DNA of 64,000 nt from Marinifilum sp. N1E240 (lineage in GTDB: Bacteria; Bacteroidota; Bacteroidia; Bacteroidales; Marinifilaceae): the NCBI RefSeq assembly GCF_009295825.1, contig NZ_WHKF01000002.1:744001-808000 (forward strand), in the 5' to 3' direction. The notes under the pieces are model-generated. The model saw only the letters and a list, made by a program, of their open reading frames with translations, searched no databases and was not told the origin of the DNA. Numbering within the stretch: position 1 is the first letter of the stretch; each line of letters begins with the position of its first letter. Positions 52,301 through 59,853 of this stretch are shown here, one piece after another. A program made the position numbers and the translations under genes.

Positions 52301-54504
52301 CAAGAATGCTTTCATTTAGAGATGTTGATTTAAATAGGTTTGGATTAAGCTTACGTAGAAAAAACTCTCGTTTGTATGTTACCGCTTGTTCAGGTAATGA
52401 CGGTAGTATTTGTAATGATAGTTTTGAGCCCAGGGAATATGACCCTAATGAAGAGGCAAAATTTGAAGCAAATGATTTTGGAAAGCAATTCTTTGAATTC
52501 TTAAGTAAGGAGAAGTTGGATGTGTTAAATAATGTTTCAGCTTTTGAAAATATTAAACTTCTATATCAACCATTATTAGCAAGGTTTTATGCCATTGAAA
52601 AAAATTCATTTAAGGGAGTAACACAATCTGATATCCACCGACTTTTGAGTGAATTTCACTTTGCCCACAGAACCTCTGTATTTAAAGGTAAATCCTTAAT
52701 ATATAGTGATATTTCATTGAGAATAGGGCATCTTTTATTTTATAAAAATTCGAATATAAGTATTGAAAACCTAGAACTTGGAACTGATAAGGTACAACCT
52801 ATTTGTAAAAAGTGTGAAAGTAATGGAATTGCATGTTCCTTTTATTCCTATTCAATAATAAATCTACTCAAGCATGAATTTGAGTTCGTAAAACAAGATA
52901 ATTCAATTATTTCGCTTATAAATAATCTGATATTAATTGCCTCTAATGAACCATATAAGAATAGAAATGAGGCGACAGAATTACTTGCTCATTCATGCTC
53001 ATCTCTTGGAAACACAATGTTCAGTTGTATTCGAGGTATTGATAAGAATATAATAACCGATTCGATTAATAAATTTTTGAGTTTGGTTAAAAGTTTTGAT
53101 AACCATGGGAGTGATAATACAATTGTTGAAGACAATAGGCTCCAAAATGTATTGATGTTATACTATATCTCATCGGTACTGCATAAAAGTAGTGGGAACC
53201 ATAAAGATTCTATCTTCCAGAAAGTTAAAATCTTACGCTTGTTGTTGGGAATTAAGGTTGAAAATACAGACTGGCTAGAACAGTTTAAGGATCTCATAAT
53301 TAGACCTACAATTAAGGATGTGTATTCAAAATACTCATTTATTCATGTTAATGAAATAAACAAGTTGAAAGGTCAGTATCTTAAGGATCCAGATACTTAT
53401 TGGAAAGATATAAACCTTAAAAATATAGGTATTAATGAAGATCTATCTGAAATCATGTATTTGTTTAATGAGTTCAAATTGAAGTCATTAGAGGTGGATA
53501 AGATGAAAGATGTTTTGGTAAAGAATAGATATATACAACCTAGCAATATCGTAAATAAAATTATTGCTTTGCGTTATAATAGCAAATTCAATTATACCCT
53601 GTTGGAAAAAATTAATATGAATCCCCAAAAGTACGATAAGCCAGATTCAAATGAGGTTTTTCTTGGACAATTATTTGATGCATATTCCAAGGAATTCAAA
53701 GATCAATCTACTTTTGAATTCTGCATTTATGATTCAATTTTTTGTTTAGTTGAGATAATTAATAAAATTAATCTGTATGGTGTCAACTATCATTTGAATC
53801 ACTTCCTGAAGGGCTCAATCCATGAAAAGCTTGCCTATTGGGCTTATGTTTTGGAAATTTACAAGTATTCTCTGGAACTTGTAGAAATGGCTCAAATGAA
53901 ATTTAAAGAGGAACTTGAAGAAGAAAAGATAGGAAGTAAAAAATGGAGTGAACTTGCAGATGACCAGAAAGGTACTATATGGAAAAGGGTTGAGAGTGAG
54001 ATGGAGAGCAGTACATTATGGCAGCGCTTACTAGTTAATGATTTCGATAATAAAACTAAAGCAATGCAGAAGTATGAAGATAGGATAGGAATCACTAAAA
54101 GTCATAAAGAATCACAAAAACAAGAATCACAAAAACAAGAATCAATATTTGGTAAAATTCAATTACTATTAGATTCAAAACTTGAATCTTCATCACAAAA
54201 TATTAATGATAAGTTAAATGAATATATAGGATCTGATAATATTCCATTTGTAAAAGAAAACTATCAAACAGAAATGGCCATAAAGGAATATTTTAAATCA
54301 ATTGAAACCCATTACGAAGGGAAAAGCTACAAAGCTTTTAATGAGAATATGTATTATTTGGATTCTGATTTTAATGATGAAATATATTTGTTTAATGCAG
54401 CTTTGGAAAGGCATATGATAGAGGATAAACAGGTTAGAAAAAGAATTGATAAGTTGAAAGTGCGTTTTGAGAATACCAGAATTTATGATTTAGAAAATTA
54501 TTAA
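49336..54504 (+). CDS. Giant KAP-like P-loop NTPase with membrane helices inside the ATPase domain
   Basis: A 1722-residue protein. N-terminal Walker A GYRGMGKT at residues 67-74, preceded by an FIGR sensor-type motif (39-42); Walker B FVFIFDELDK at about 530-539. The 460 residues between them hold six hydrophobic segments (about 93-112, 122-141, 184-203, 206-224, 318-337 and 433-451). Membrane helices inserted between the Walker motifs are the hallmark of KAP NTPases, whose member PifA excludes phage T7. After the NTPase come helical repeat-like segments (about 750-1600, for instance HSLATIHLILADLYYYEENYTNSITEYLEGI, TPR-like) and an isolated CKKCESNGIAC near 1156. It is the main cargo of the mnmE-site island. 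A role in phage defence is inference from fold and context. Confidence 0.75.
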   Translation: MKHPNIEDHSSKAKKIILAMPNFSFFHGPTEKGDRNKSFIGRKKIKLQLKTILENNISNKGVYLITGYRGMGKTSFVNKTIDEIKNSVNFKHYLSWFTLVALLTFSISAISQIIHEIIIIPSWIKYILFYSGILYLILLIFSKVHSGHQKNKIYSLEKYKGYLNELKNLLLPEFKYLPNRKYLKYALLVELIVIFGLCYFWFGVSWFSFNWIYMVICLVFLCMEYCIDNYNKIIDRIFEWEHQGSVKKKKNYGILKKIKDAIYTVLKVPISFFNYGNAVYIKINFSDRDIDEFQAFKLVSNSVYEKVSTGKNKMSINIVAKVIGIFALYCLTVNTYCNKQINEVFTNFKENSSYSHWIPSGKYPNGINYDQLDLKSNFADTTKSSFCKLINSADIIVQMNYDKIRASITPGSNEGFFKYVRLGSIIPNTLDYIFVSYFLVCFILVLLILRTISPFSKPGKIIKKLKKLNENIDAAIKEEYSRKFKSKNLDIGVRKEINAGKADIRDIERRLILILEEIHSIPRIFNRPEFVFIFDELDKIENDNVEQELPFYHISPSKNRERQQTVFKLLKRMKFFFTSANSKFIFIAGKEMYDSALSDESDRDSLISSLFNKIIYVESFLSDNEKKDITYGIEEYICNFLIPDDSRFKGKNLKEYRRYLESYYDSQNKKEAENGTIKLGEEEIKIKNEIERIITVLRHFIVYLTHKSSGVPKRLSLLHEKYVQQMNQRELTDKDIIVKREERNSCYLVLNEKDQYIIGLYHYLISPINIFINNNIRELGDKLLMSISFLTNHIFKYHRFGFSWRNLENSPELLDIHKTPELRSFTSKLIDFISDIHLQSNISGLYNFKFYNSISNEISYLSRISDSDSSVFTFSYDEAYPIKSYFQEQLKHIRDNYSSDGTSKNDSQYIHSLATIHLILADLYYYEENYTNSITEYLEGIQQLRSISEEDFRINHLLILVRNMLKLGLVYEKRKTFSAALLTYSELVTRMLSFRDVDLNRFGLSLRRKNSRLYVTACSGNDGSICNDSFEPREYDPNEEAKFEANDFGKQFFEFLSKEKLDVLNNVSAFENIKLLYQPLLARFYAIEKNSFKGVTQSDIHRLLSEFHFAHRTSVFKGKSLIYSDISLRIGHLLFYKNSNISIENLELGTDKVQPICKKCESNGIACSFYSYSIINLLKHEFEFVKQDNSIISLINNLILIASNEPYKNRNEATELLAHSCSSLGNTMFSCIRGIDKNIITDSINKFLSLVKSFDNHGSDNTIVEDNRLQNVLMLYYISSVLHKSSGNHKDSIFQKVKILRLLLGIKVENTDWLEQFKDLIIRPTIKDVYSKYSFIHVNEINKLKGQYLKDPDTYWKDINLKNIGINEDLSEIMYLFNEFKLKSLEVDKMKDVLVKNRYIQPSNIVNKIIALRYNSKFNYTLLEKINMNPQKYDKPDSNEVFLGQLFDAYSKEFKDQSTFEFCIYDSIFCLVEIINKINLYGVNYHLNHFLKGSIHEKLAYWAYVLEIYKYSLELVEMAQMKFKEELEEEKIGSKKWSELADDQKGTIWKRVESEMESSTLWQRLLVNDFDNKTKAMQKYEDRIGITKSHKESQKQESQKQESIFGKIQLLLDSKLESSSQNINDKLNEYIGSDNIPFVKENYQTEMAIKEYFKSIETHYEGKSYKAFNENMYYLDSDFNDEIYLFNAALERHMIEDKQVRKRIDKLKVRFENTRIYDLENY

Positions 54505-54704
54505 TATTTATATTAAATTAATTAGTAAAAATAGATGACTATATTTTGTATGTCTATAGATAAAAGAAAATTATGACTGCAATCCATATAGAATTTTAAT
54601 AGTTTCTTTACATCATGCCCAAGCTTTGGATGATAAATAGCAACTAAGTAGGTTTGTTTACTAAAGTTAAATTCCGTATTGATCAGATTATTAATTTTTG
54701 AATA

Positions 54705-54962
54705 TTAGAGGTGTTTGGATTTCAAATAGTCTTTTATCTCAAATATCGCCGCCTTTAATCCCTCAACTCTTCCCCTAAGCTTTTCTCTGGTTATCCTTTT
54801 GTCTGTATCATTACTGATAAGTCTGGATTCCAGTCTTGTGATTTGATTGCTTAGCTCAGTGATGATGGGAGAGAGTTCAACTTTTTGGTTTGGAATGATG
54901 AGTCTGATTTTTCCCTGTACACTCAGCTGAAAAATTCTCAGGTAATTCTGATCTTCTTCCAT
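54705..54962 (-). CDS. Small hypothetical protein
   Basis: An 85-residue protein that starts MEEDQNYLRIFQLSVQGKIR, then a short beta-like part and a charged helix pair (ITELSNQITRLESRLISND and RGRVEGLKAAIFEIKDYLK). It is convergent with the giant NTPase gene. No family recognised. It may be island cargo. Confidence 0.5.
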   Translation of the reverse strand: MEEDQNYLRIFQLSVQGKIRLIIPNQKVELSPIITELSNQITRLESRLISNDTDKRITREKLRGRVEGLKAAIFEIKDYLKSKHL

Positions 54963-56414
54963 TTACACTAGGTTCTTTTGGAAAATGAATATAAAATATC
55001 AGAATGGACTGAAGTAGTATTTTTGCCGTAGGATGGTCTTCTGGTAAAACTACGAGAAAAGATGATTTCTACCTCTGCCCATTCCACGTTGTGGTGAAAG
55101 TAAAAGGACGAAGAGCCAATAGTGGAAGAGGAAGAAGTTGCAGAAGAAGCTGAAGATCTGGTTATCAGGTTAATTATTGAAGAGGATATTGGTAATTAGG
55201 TGTAAGAAAATATTCAAGTTGTGACAACTAGAAGAGACATGGCATCTAGCAACGTACAAGATTCATATTTTTTAAGGGTATGGGATTGAAGTTGATCCTC
55301 ATACCCTTAATAATATCAAGATTGGATTAATTGTTTTAAAATGAGTTGTATATAGAGTTGAGTTGAAATTCCTGAACTTGTGATAAAGCTAAATCCAAAT
55401 CGAAATAATTCAATATTTGAATGAATTCTTTTCGTGTACTTTCATTTTTGGATACTTTACTTCTTCTGAATAAAGTATTAATGTATTTGCAGTACTTTCC
55501 TTTCAAAAATATTACCTGGTCTGACCATAATTGAGTTCTTACTAATATTAATAAACACCAATGGAAATTCTTATCATTTTCTCGATATAAAATTTAACAA
55601 AAGATCAATGAATTTGTTGTGGTGATTGAGTAGTGAATAAGTTCTGGAAGGTGGCGTATGTAGCAGTGCAGTAGTGCTTTGTTGCGATTTTATTAGTTGT
55701 ACTTCAAAATGATTTATTGGCACTTCTGAATTACTAAATCCCTTTATCAAATTTATTCGAAATTTATCAATTGATGAACAATTATAAGACCAAAATTTTA
55801 TGTAGTAAAGACATAGTTAATCTATTTATGTAAAATTTATTCATGTGTGATGGTTAATTTGAAATTACCACTATTAGTGAAATTGTATTGTAAATTATAG
55901 CTATTGGATTAACTTCTGAGAATTAAATTGAATAAATTAATTTTGAAGGAATATCTGTTATTAAAAAACTTCACTTTTTACTGACGTTAAACACACTTTT
56001 GCCCATTACGAAACTAACCTGTTCTTACCGCAGTTGCTTCTTAAGTTGAAGGTGAATTGCATTTAATCTGTAATGGTCATGTTGGAAATGCCAAATCGCA
56101 TGATGACATACATATGCAAAGAGTGTATTTTCAACAAAGCGATCTAATTGCTTCTTGTCTCTTTTTAATTTAAAAATATGGCTAATTATATTTCAGTTTG
56201 ATTTGATGTCTTTACATATTCATTTTGAAAAATTAGTGTCTAAATAAGATACTAATCGTTGCTGAAATTGTGTGTAATTTATTTTAATAAAAAATTAACG
56301 CAATCGTAAGAGGTATATTATCAGTAAGTTAAAGGTTGGATGATAGTTAATTATTAATTTGTTATTTTCCATTCTCGAAAGTGTAACAGTCTCTTTATCT
56401 GAATAATATATGGC
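54963..56414. other. Long non-coding right part of the insertion
   Basis: It holds an acidic ORF remnant without a start (about 55103-55198, EEPIVEEEEVAEEAEDLVIR, then LIIEEDIGN and stop), an imperfect 13-bp hairpin at 55274-55308, the decayed att-like site 4 near 55583-55600, the right end module (55597-55810) and about 600 bases of AT-rich sequence with no frame of note. Confidence 0.55.
55583..55810. repeat. att-like site 4 (decayed) with right copy of the island end module
   Basis: TTTTCTCGATATAAAA replaces the TACTTCCCGATACAAAA of the intact sites; the following about 210 bases match 48845-49060. This places an internal element boundary about 1.1 kb after the giant gene. Confidence 0.6.
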
Positions 56415-56432
56415 TTACTTCCCGATACAAAA
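56414..56432. repeat. att-like site 1 (3' end of mnmE)
   Basis: The last six codons of mnmE, F-C-I-G-K-stop, read TTACTTCCCGATACAAAA on the plus strand. Intact target of the island. Confidence 0.8.
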
Positions 56433-57812
56433 GTTCTTAAAGATGTTCCCTAAGACTTCGTCAGTGCTAATATCACCAGTGATCTCACCAAGGAAGTGCA
56501 GGCATTCGCGAATGTCCTGAGCAAGGAAATCGGTAGGAATTTGGCTTTCCAATCCATTTGAGACTCTCTCTATGCTTCCTAAGGCATTTTTAAGAGCTTC
56601 AAAATGGCGGATGTTGGTAACAATTACATCCTGTTCGTTTACCTTACCCATGTTCACCGATTTTAGCAATTCATTGGTTAGGGCATCAATATTTTGTTTT
56701 TGCTTGGCAGAGATAAACAAGATTTTATCTTCCACTTCCAGTCCTACAAGTCTTTTTGCAATTTCTTGAGGGTTTTCAATCAGATCGATCTTATTGATAC
56801 AAATCACAAGGTGCTGAGTATCACGGTCTATGGTTCTGTTAACCGCAGCAATCGATTCGTTTACCTTATCAATATCTTTGTCGGCATCTACCAAAAGCAT
56901 TACAATTTGTGCCTGCTTCATCTTGCTATAAGTACGTTCAATACCCATACTTTCGATTCTATCCTGAGTGGTTCGTATACCTGCCGTATCGATAAATCGG
57001 AAGGTGATTCCTCCAAGGTTAATGGTATCCTCAATCACATCTCGGGTGGTTCCCTCAATATCAGAAACGATGGCTCTGTCTTCGTTTAGAAGGGCATTCA
57101 AAAGAGTCGATTTTCCAACATTGGTATTTCCAACAATGGCAACCGGAACTCCATTTTTAATCACATTCCCCAATTCGAAAGAGTTTACCAATTTCTCGAT
57201 TAAGGATTTGATTTCATTCACCAGATTGTTCAATTGGGTACGATCGGCAAATTCTACATCTTCCTCACCAAAATCCAATTCCAATTCAACCAAAGAGATG
57301 AAATTGAGTAATCGTCCACGTAAATTGGCAATTTCGCTGGAGAATCCACCTCTCATTTGTTGCAAGGCTACTTTGTGAGCAGCCGCAGAATTAGAGGCAA
57401 TCAAATCGGCCACAGCTTCGGCTTGCGATAGGTCCATTTTACCATTTAAGAAAGCTCTTTGAGTAAATTCTCCAGGATTTGCAGTACGAGCACCATTCTT
57501 AATCAAGACCTGTAAAATTCGATGCTGAATAAATGGCGCACCATGACAGGCAACCTCTATACTGTTTTCACCAGTGTAGGAGTGAGGTGCCTTAAACAGG
57601 CTAACCAACACTTCATCGATAATTTCATCACCATCCTGAATGGTACCAAAGTGCACTGTATTGGCTTTTTGTTCGTTTAGGTTTTTTGTCTTAACCGGAT
57701 GAAATACCTTTTCGCAAATAGATATAGCATTTTCTCCTGAGAGGCGCACAATTGCAATCGCCCCATTACCGGGAGCAGTTGAGATTGCACATATAGTAGA
57801 TTGATCAATCAT
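56415..57812 (-). CDS. mnmE: tRNA modification GTPase MnmE
   Basis: A 465-residue GTPase that works with MnmG to modify U34 of certain tRNAs. N-terminal formyl-THF-binding domain (MIDQSTICAISTAPGNGAIA and PGEFTQRAFLNGKMDLSQAEAVADLI), helical domain, and inserted G domain with GNTNVGKSTLLNALL (P-loop), EGTTRD (switch), DTAGIR (G3) and INKIDL (G4). It ends in the invariant CIGK, whose Cys is required for modification. The ATG at 57812 is preferred to a TTG at 57818. The 3' end serves as attachment site of the island, and the coding sequence is kept intact. A TATCTTTG -7 element lies upstream on the minus strand (57871-57878). Confidence 0.97.
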   Translation of the reverse strand: MIDQSTICAISTAPGNGAIAIVRLSGENAISICEKVFHPVKTKNLNEQKANTVHFGTIQDGDEIIDEVLVSLFKAPHSYTGENSIEVACHGAPFIQHRILQVLIKNGARTANPGEFTQRAFLNGKMDLSQAEAVADLIASNSAAAHKVALQQMRGGFSSEIANLRGRLLNFISLVELELDFGEEDVEFADRTQLNNLVNEIKSLIEKLVNSFELGNVIKNGVPVAIVGNTNVGKSTLLNALLNEDRAIVSDIEGTTRDVIEDTINLGGITFRFIDTAGIRTTQDRIESMGIERTYSKMKQAQIVMLLVDADKDIDKVNESIAAVNRTIDRDTQHLVICINKIDLIENPQEIAKRLVGLEVEDKILFISAKQKQNIDALTNELLKSVNMGKVNEQDVIVTNIRHFEALKNALGSIERVSNGLESQIPTDFLAQDIRECLHFLGEITGDISTDEVLGNIFKNFCIGK

Positions 57813-57870
57813 AAACAATGTGATATTAATAAGAAGCAGAGGATAGATCCTTCTTCCGAATTTGAATCTA

Positions 57871-57878
57871 CAAAGATA
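57871..57878 (-). promoter_or_regulatory. mnmE promoter -7 element (TATCTTTG, minus strand)
   Basis: TAnnTTTG on the minus strand, 59 bases before the ATG at 57812. Confidence 0.5.
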
Positions 57879-57924
57879 AGCGAGATTTGTGAATTAGAAA
57901 TGAAGAATGATAAATTAATAATTC

Positions 57925-58435
57925 CAACACTTTTCTCTATAAAGCTTTTTCCTTTGAACTTTTACTTTTCGCCTTTCTCCCATTTTCTTTAACCTTTCTC
58001 CTTTTTACTTTCTCCTTTCTCCTTATCCCTTTCTCCCTTGAACTTTCCCCTTTTACTTTTTCTTGAATTTGAGATTTGGTGTTTGAAATCTTGAAAAGCA
58101 AGATCTAACAGCTCATTATTATTCAACTTTCTTTATCCTTAAAGCTTTTGCCTTTCTCCTTTGAACTTTACACTTTCTCCTTTCACTTTCTCCTTTATAC
58201 TTTCTCCTTTATACTTTCTCCTTTGACCTTTTACTTTTCTCCTTTATACTTTCTCCTTTGAACTTTACACTTTCTCCTTATCCCTTTCTCCTTTGAACTT
58301 TTCACTTTTTTCCAGAAGCTTATTACTTGAAGCTTGCCACTTGCCACTTGCCACTTGGAGCTTGTTACTTGGAGCTTGTTACTTGGAACTTGAAGCTTGC
58401 CACTTGCCACTTGCCGCTTGTCTTTGATACAAAAA
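57925..58435. repeat. Low-complexity CTTT/CTCC repeat and GCCACTT heptamer repeat
   Basis: From about 57925 to 58310 the plus strand is a run of variants of CTTTCTCCTTTGAACTTT. From 58318 to 58420 it becomes tandem ACTTGCC/ACTTGGAGCTTGTT units. An 80-codon minus-strand frame here (VASGKLQV repeated) is made of the repeat and is not a gene. Confidence 0.8.
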
Positions 58436-58451
58436 TCCCCACATCTTGGTA

Positions 58452-58482
58452 TTGCCTCTCGAATAGAATACAATTAGTTTTG
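58452..58482 (+). promoter_or_regulatory. Promoter (-33 TTG, -7 TAGTTTTG)
   Basis: TTG at 58452-58454, a 20-base spacer and TAGTTTTG at 58475-58482, 28 bases before the ATG at 58510. Confidence 0.55.
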
Positions 58483-58509
58483 TGTAATCATTCTAAATAA
58501 GTTAAGAAT

Positions 58510-58845
58510 ATGATTTACAATAGAACCTCAAATGGCTCCTTGTTTCGTTGCGATTCCTGCCAGTCCATTCATATGGAATTCAACAATATGAACATCAACT
58601 TTACGACAGAAGAGAAATACCTTCAGTTTGCCGATTACATCCATGAGATAAGTATTGATGCAGCACTACAGCAAAATGCTCATTCACCATATCAACGAAA
58701 GATTGTGATTCCCATTGGAGGTGGCGGATGCAACTTCATGCTTCATCCAGGCGAATTGGAGGATTTAAAGCGTCTATGCATTTCCAATTTGAATAAGAGC
58801 ATTGTTTCGCTTGGTGAATTAAAAATTGACTACAGCCTGAATTAG
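58510..58845 (+). CDS. Conserved small protein, DUF6686-like, with CxxC motif
   Basis: A 111-residue cytoplasmic protein. The N-terminus has FRCDSCQSIHMEFNNMNINF, a two-Cys metal-binding-type knuckle, and the middle has IPIGGGGCNFMLHPGELEDL. The form agrees with small Bacteroidota proteins annotated as DUF6686; I am fairly but not fully sure. Role unknown. Confidence 0.65.
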   Translation: MIYNRTSNGSLFRCDSCQSIHMEFNNMNINFTTEEKYLQFADYIHEISIDAALQQNAHSPYQRKIVIPIGGGGCNFMLHPGELEDLKRLCISNLNKSIVSLGELKIDYSLN

Positions 58846-58889
58846 TGCATTGACCTTTTATTTTCTATGGGATTTCCTGTCTATTTTTC

Positions 58890-58897
58890 TAATTTTG
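58890..58897 (+). promoter_or_regulatory. Promoter -7 element (TAATTTTG)
   Basis: A TAnnTTTG match 27 bases before the ATG at 58924. Confidence 0.45.
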
Positions 58898-58923
58898 TCC
58901 GTTCAGTAAAGATTTAGAATAAG

Positions 58924-59292
58924 ATGAAAAATATAAGTGGACGTTGGTCGTTTAACGAAGATTTTGGTTTCGGCAAAGATGTAGGATTTGCAGAATTTAC
59001 TCAAAAAGAGGATCAGTTGAGTGGAGTTGTTGTTTATACCGAAAGAATAGAGGGAGAAACGCCATTCAGAGTAGAACAACATGTAGAAGGAACTTTCGAC
59101 GGTAGTAATTTTAGCGTTACAGGTACTAAAGTTGAGCTTTTAGACTGTGAAAAGGTCTTTGAATACAACCTGGATACCTGGGAAGGAATCTTAAATGCTA
59201 AAAATCAGATTGTAGGGCACAGTCACGACGATCACGATTGTTTTGGCGTGTTTGTAATGGAGCCAATTGAGCTTCAGTCGGAGAATAAATAA
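58924..59292 (+). CDS. Hypothetical protein, beta-rich
   Basis: A 122-residue cytoplasmic protein with regular strands (GFAEFTQKEDQLSGVVVYTE, VEGTFDGSNFSVTGTKVEL, WEGILNAKNQIVGHSHDDHD), reminiscent of a small lipocalin-like or single-sheet barrel. A His/Asp cluster (HSHDDHD) near the C-terminus could bind metal. No family recognised. It has its own promoter. Confidence 0.6.
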   Translation: MKNISGRWSFNEDFGFGKDVGFAEFTQKEDQLSGVVVYTERIEGETPFRVEQHVEGTFDGSNFSVTGTKVELLDCEKVFEYNLDTWEGILNAKNQIVGHSHDDHDCFGVFVMEPIELQSENK

Positions 59293-59452
59293 AGAAAAAA
59301 AGTTTACTAAAATTTAAAGTAGATTTCGTATTGCTAATCAGTCAATTGTTGTTGAAAGTGCTATAAATAGCGACATTCAGACATTATTTTAATGCCAAAA
59401 CATTTGGAGGCAATGGAAAAATGTATCATATTTGCACCGCAATCAACGCAAC

Positions 59453-59534
59453 GCGGATGTGGCGTAATTGGTAGCCGCGCTAGACTTAGGATCTAGTGCC
59501 TTCGGGCGTGGGGGTTCGAGTCCCTTCATCCGCA
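59453..59534 (+). tRNA. tRNA-Leu (anticodon UAG)
   Basis: Acceptor arms GCGGATG (59453-59459) and CATCCGC (59527-59533) pair fully, discriminator A. The anticodon stem CTAGA/TCTAG encloses loop CTTAGGA with anticodon TAG. A long variable arm (TGCCTTCGGGCG) and the T-arm GGGGGTTCGAGTCCC are as expected for tRNA-Leu. CCA is not encoded. Confidence 0.97.
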
Positions 59535-59541
59535 CTCGAGC

Positions 59542-59576
59542 AAAAAAGGATCAACGAAAGTTGATCCTTTTTTTTG
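59542..59576 (+). terminator. Terminator of the tRNA-Leu gene
   Basis: Stem AAAAAAGGATCAAC / GTTGATCCTTTTTT with a GAAA loop, starting 8 bases after the tRNA. Confidence 0.9.
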
Positions 59577-59582
59577 TTTTTA

Positions 59583-59745
59583 TGTCCCGTCCTGAAATAA
59601 GAGCCTGAAGGGCTCAAATATTTATAGCCCGGGGTAAGGGAGCGTTAGCGACTGTCACCTCGGGATAATGCGAATTTTCACATCCGTCGCACTAGCAAGT
59701 GTGAAATAAAGGGGATAAGTTTCCTGCGACGGAATAGTAATCATT
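59583..59745. repeat. Extragenic repeat-like element
   Basis: GC-richer than its surroundings, with GCCTGAAGGGCTCAAATATT and TTATAGCCCGGGG, segments I know as a recurring intergenic type in Bacteroidota. It ends with an inverted repeat TCCGTCGCA (59683-59691) / TGCGACGGA (59725-59733). Confidence 0.5.
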
Positions 59746-59792
59746 ACGAGGTATCCGCAAAACAAATTGCGTATCGATCAATAATTTACAGC

Positions 59793-59816
59793 AAAAAAAA
59801 AGAGCCATTCAGGCTC
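59793..59816 (-). terminator. Terminator of the VTT-domain gene
   Basis: On the minus strand, GAGCC-TGAAT-GGCTC is followed by nine T residues. Confidence 0.75.
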
Positions 59817-59853
59817 CCTTTCTTTTATCTTGAATAGCATTCCAGATGTATTT

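Larger units (their letters stand above)
48827..56432. mobile_element. Insertion at the 3' end of mnmE (genomic island with tandem att-like sites)
   Basis: The segment is bounded by 18-bp direct repeats of the mnmE 3' end (48827-48844 and 56415-56432), with a third copy at 49235 and a decayed copy near 55583. It displaces the presumed mnmE terminator to 48773-48803. The 3' end of mnmE (trmE/thdF) is the known integration site of SGI1-type islands in Enterobacteria. The cargo is one giant NTPase gene and one small gene. No integrase, transfer or replication gene is visible, so the element appears non-autonomous. Confidence 0.7.

Noticed and set aside
55103-55198. Acidic short ORF as a gene
   Set aside because: The frame has no start codon and is closed just upstream by stop codons; at best it is the tail of a lost gene.
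48827-56432. Integrase or transposase for the mnmE-site insertion
   Set aside because: I looked for tyrosine (R...H-x2-R...Y), serine recombinase and DDE patterns in the open frames here and found none; the element seems to depend on an enzyme encoded elsewhere.
56572-57378. Plus-strand frames of 65-136 codons opposite mnmE
   Set aside because: They lie entirely antisense to an intact, highly conserved gene and show no protein features of their own.
58231-58473. 80-codon minus-strand frame
   Set aside because: It is made of the GCCACTT heptamer and CTTT repeats (VASGKLQV repeated), not a conserved protein.
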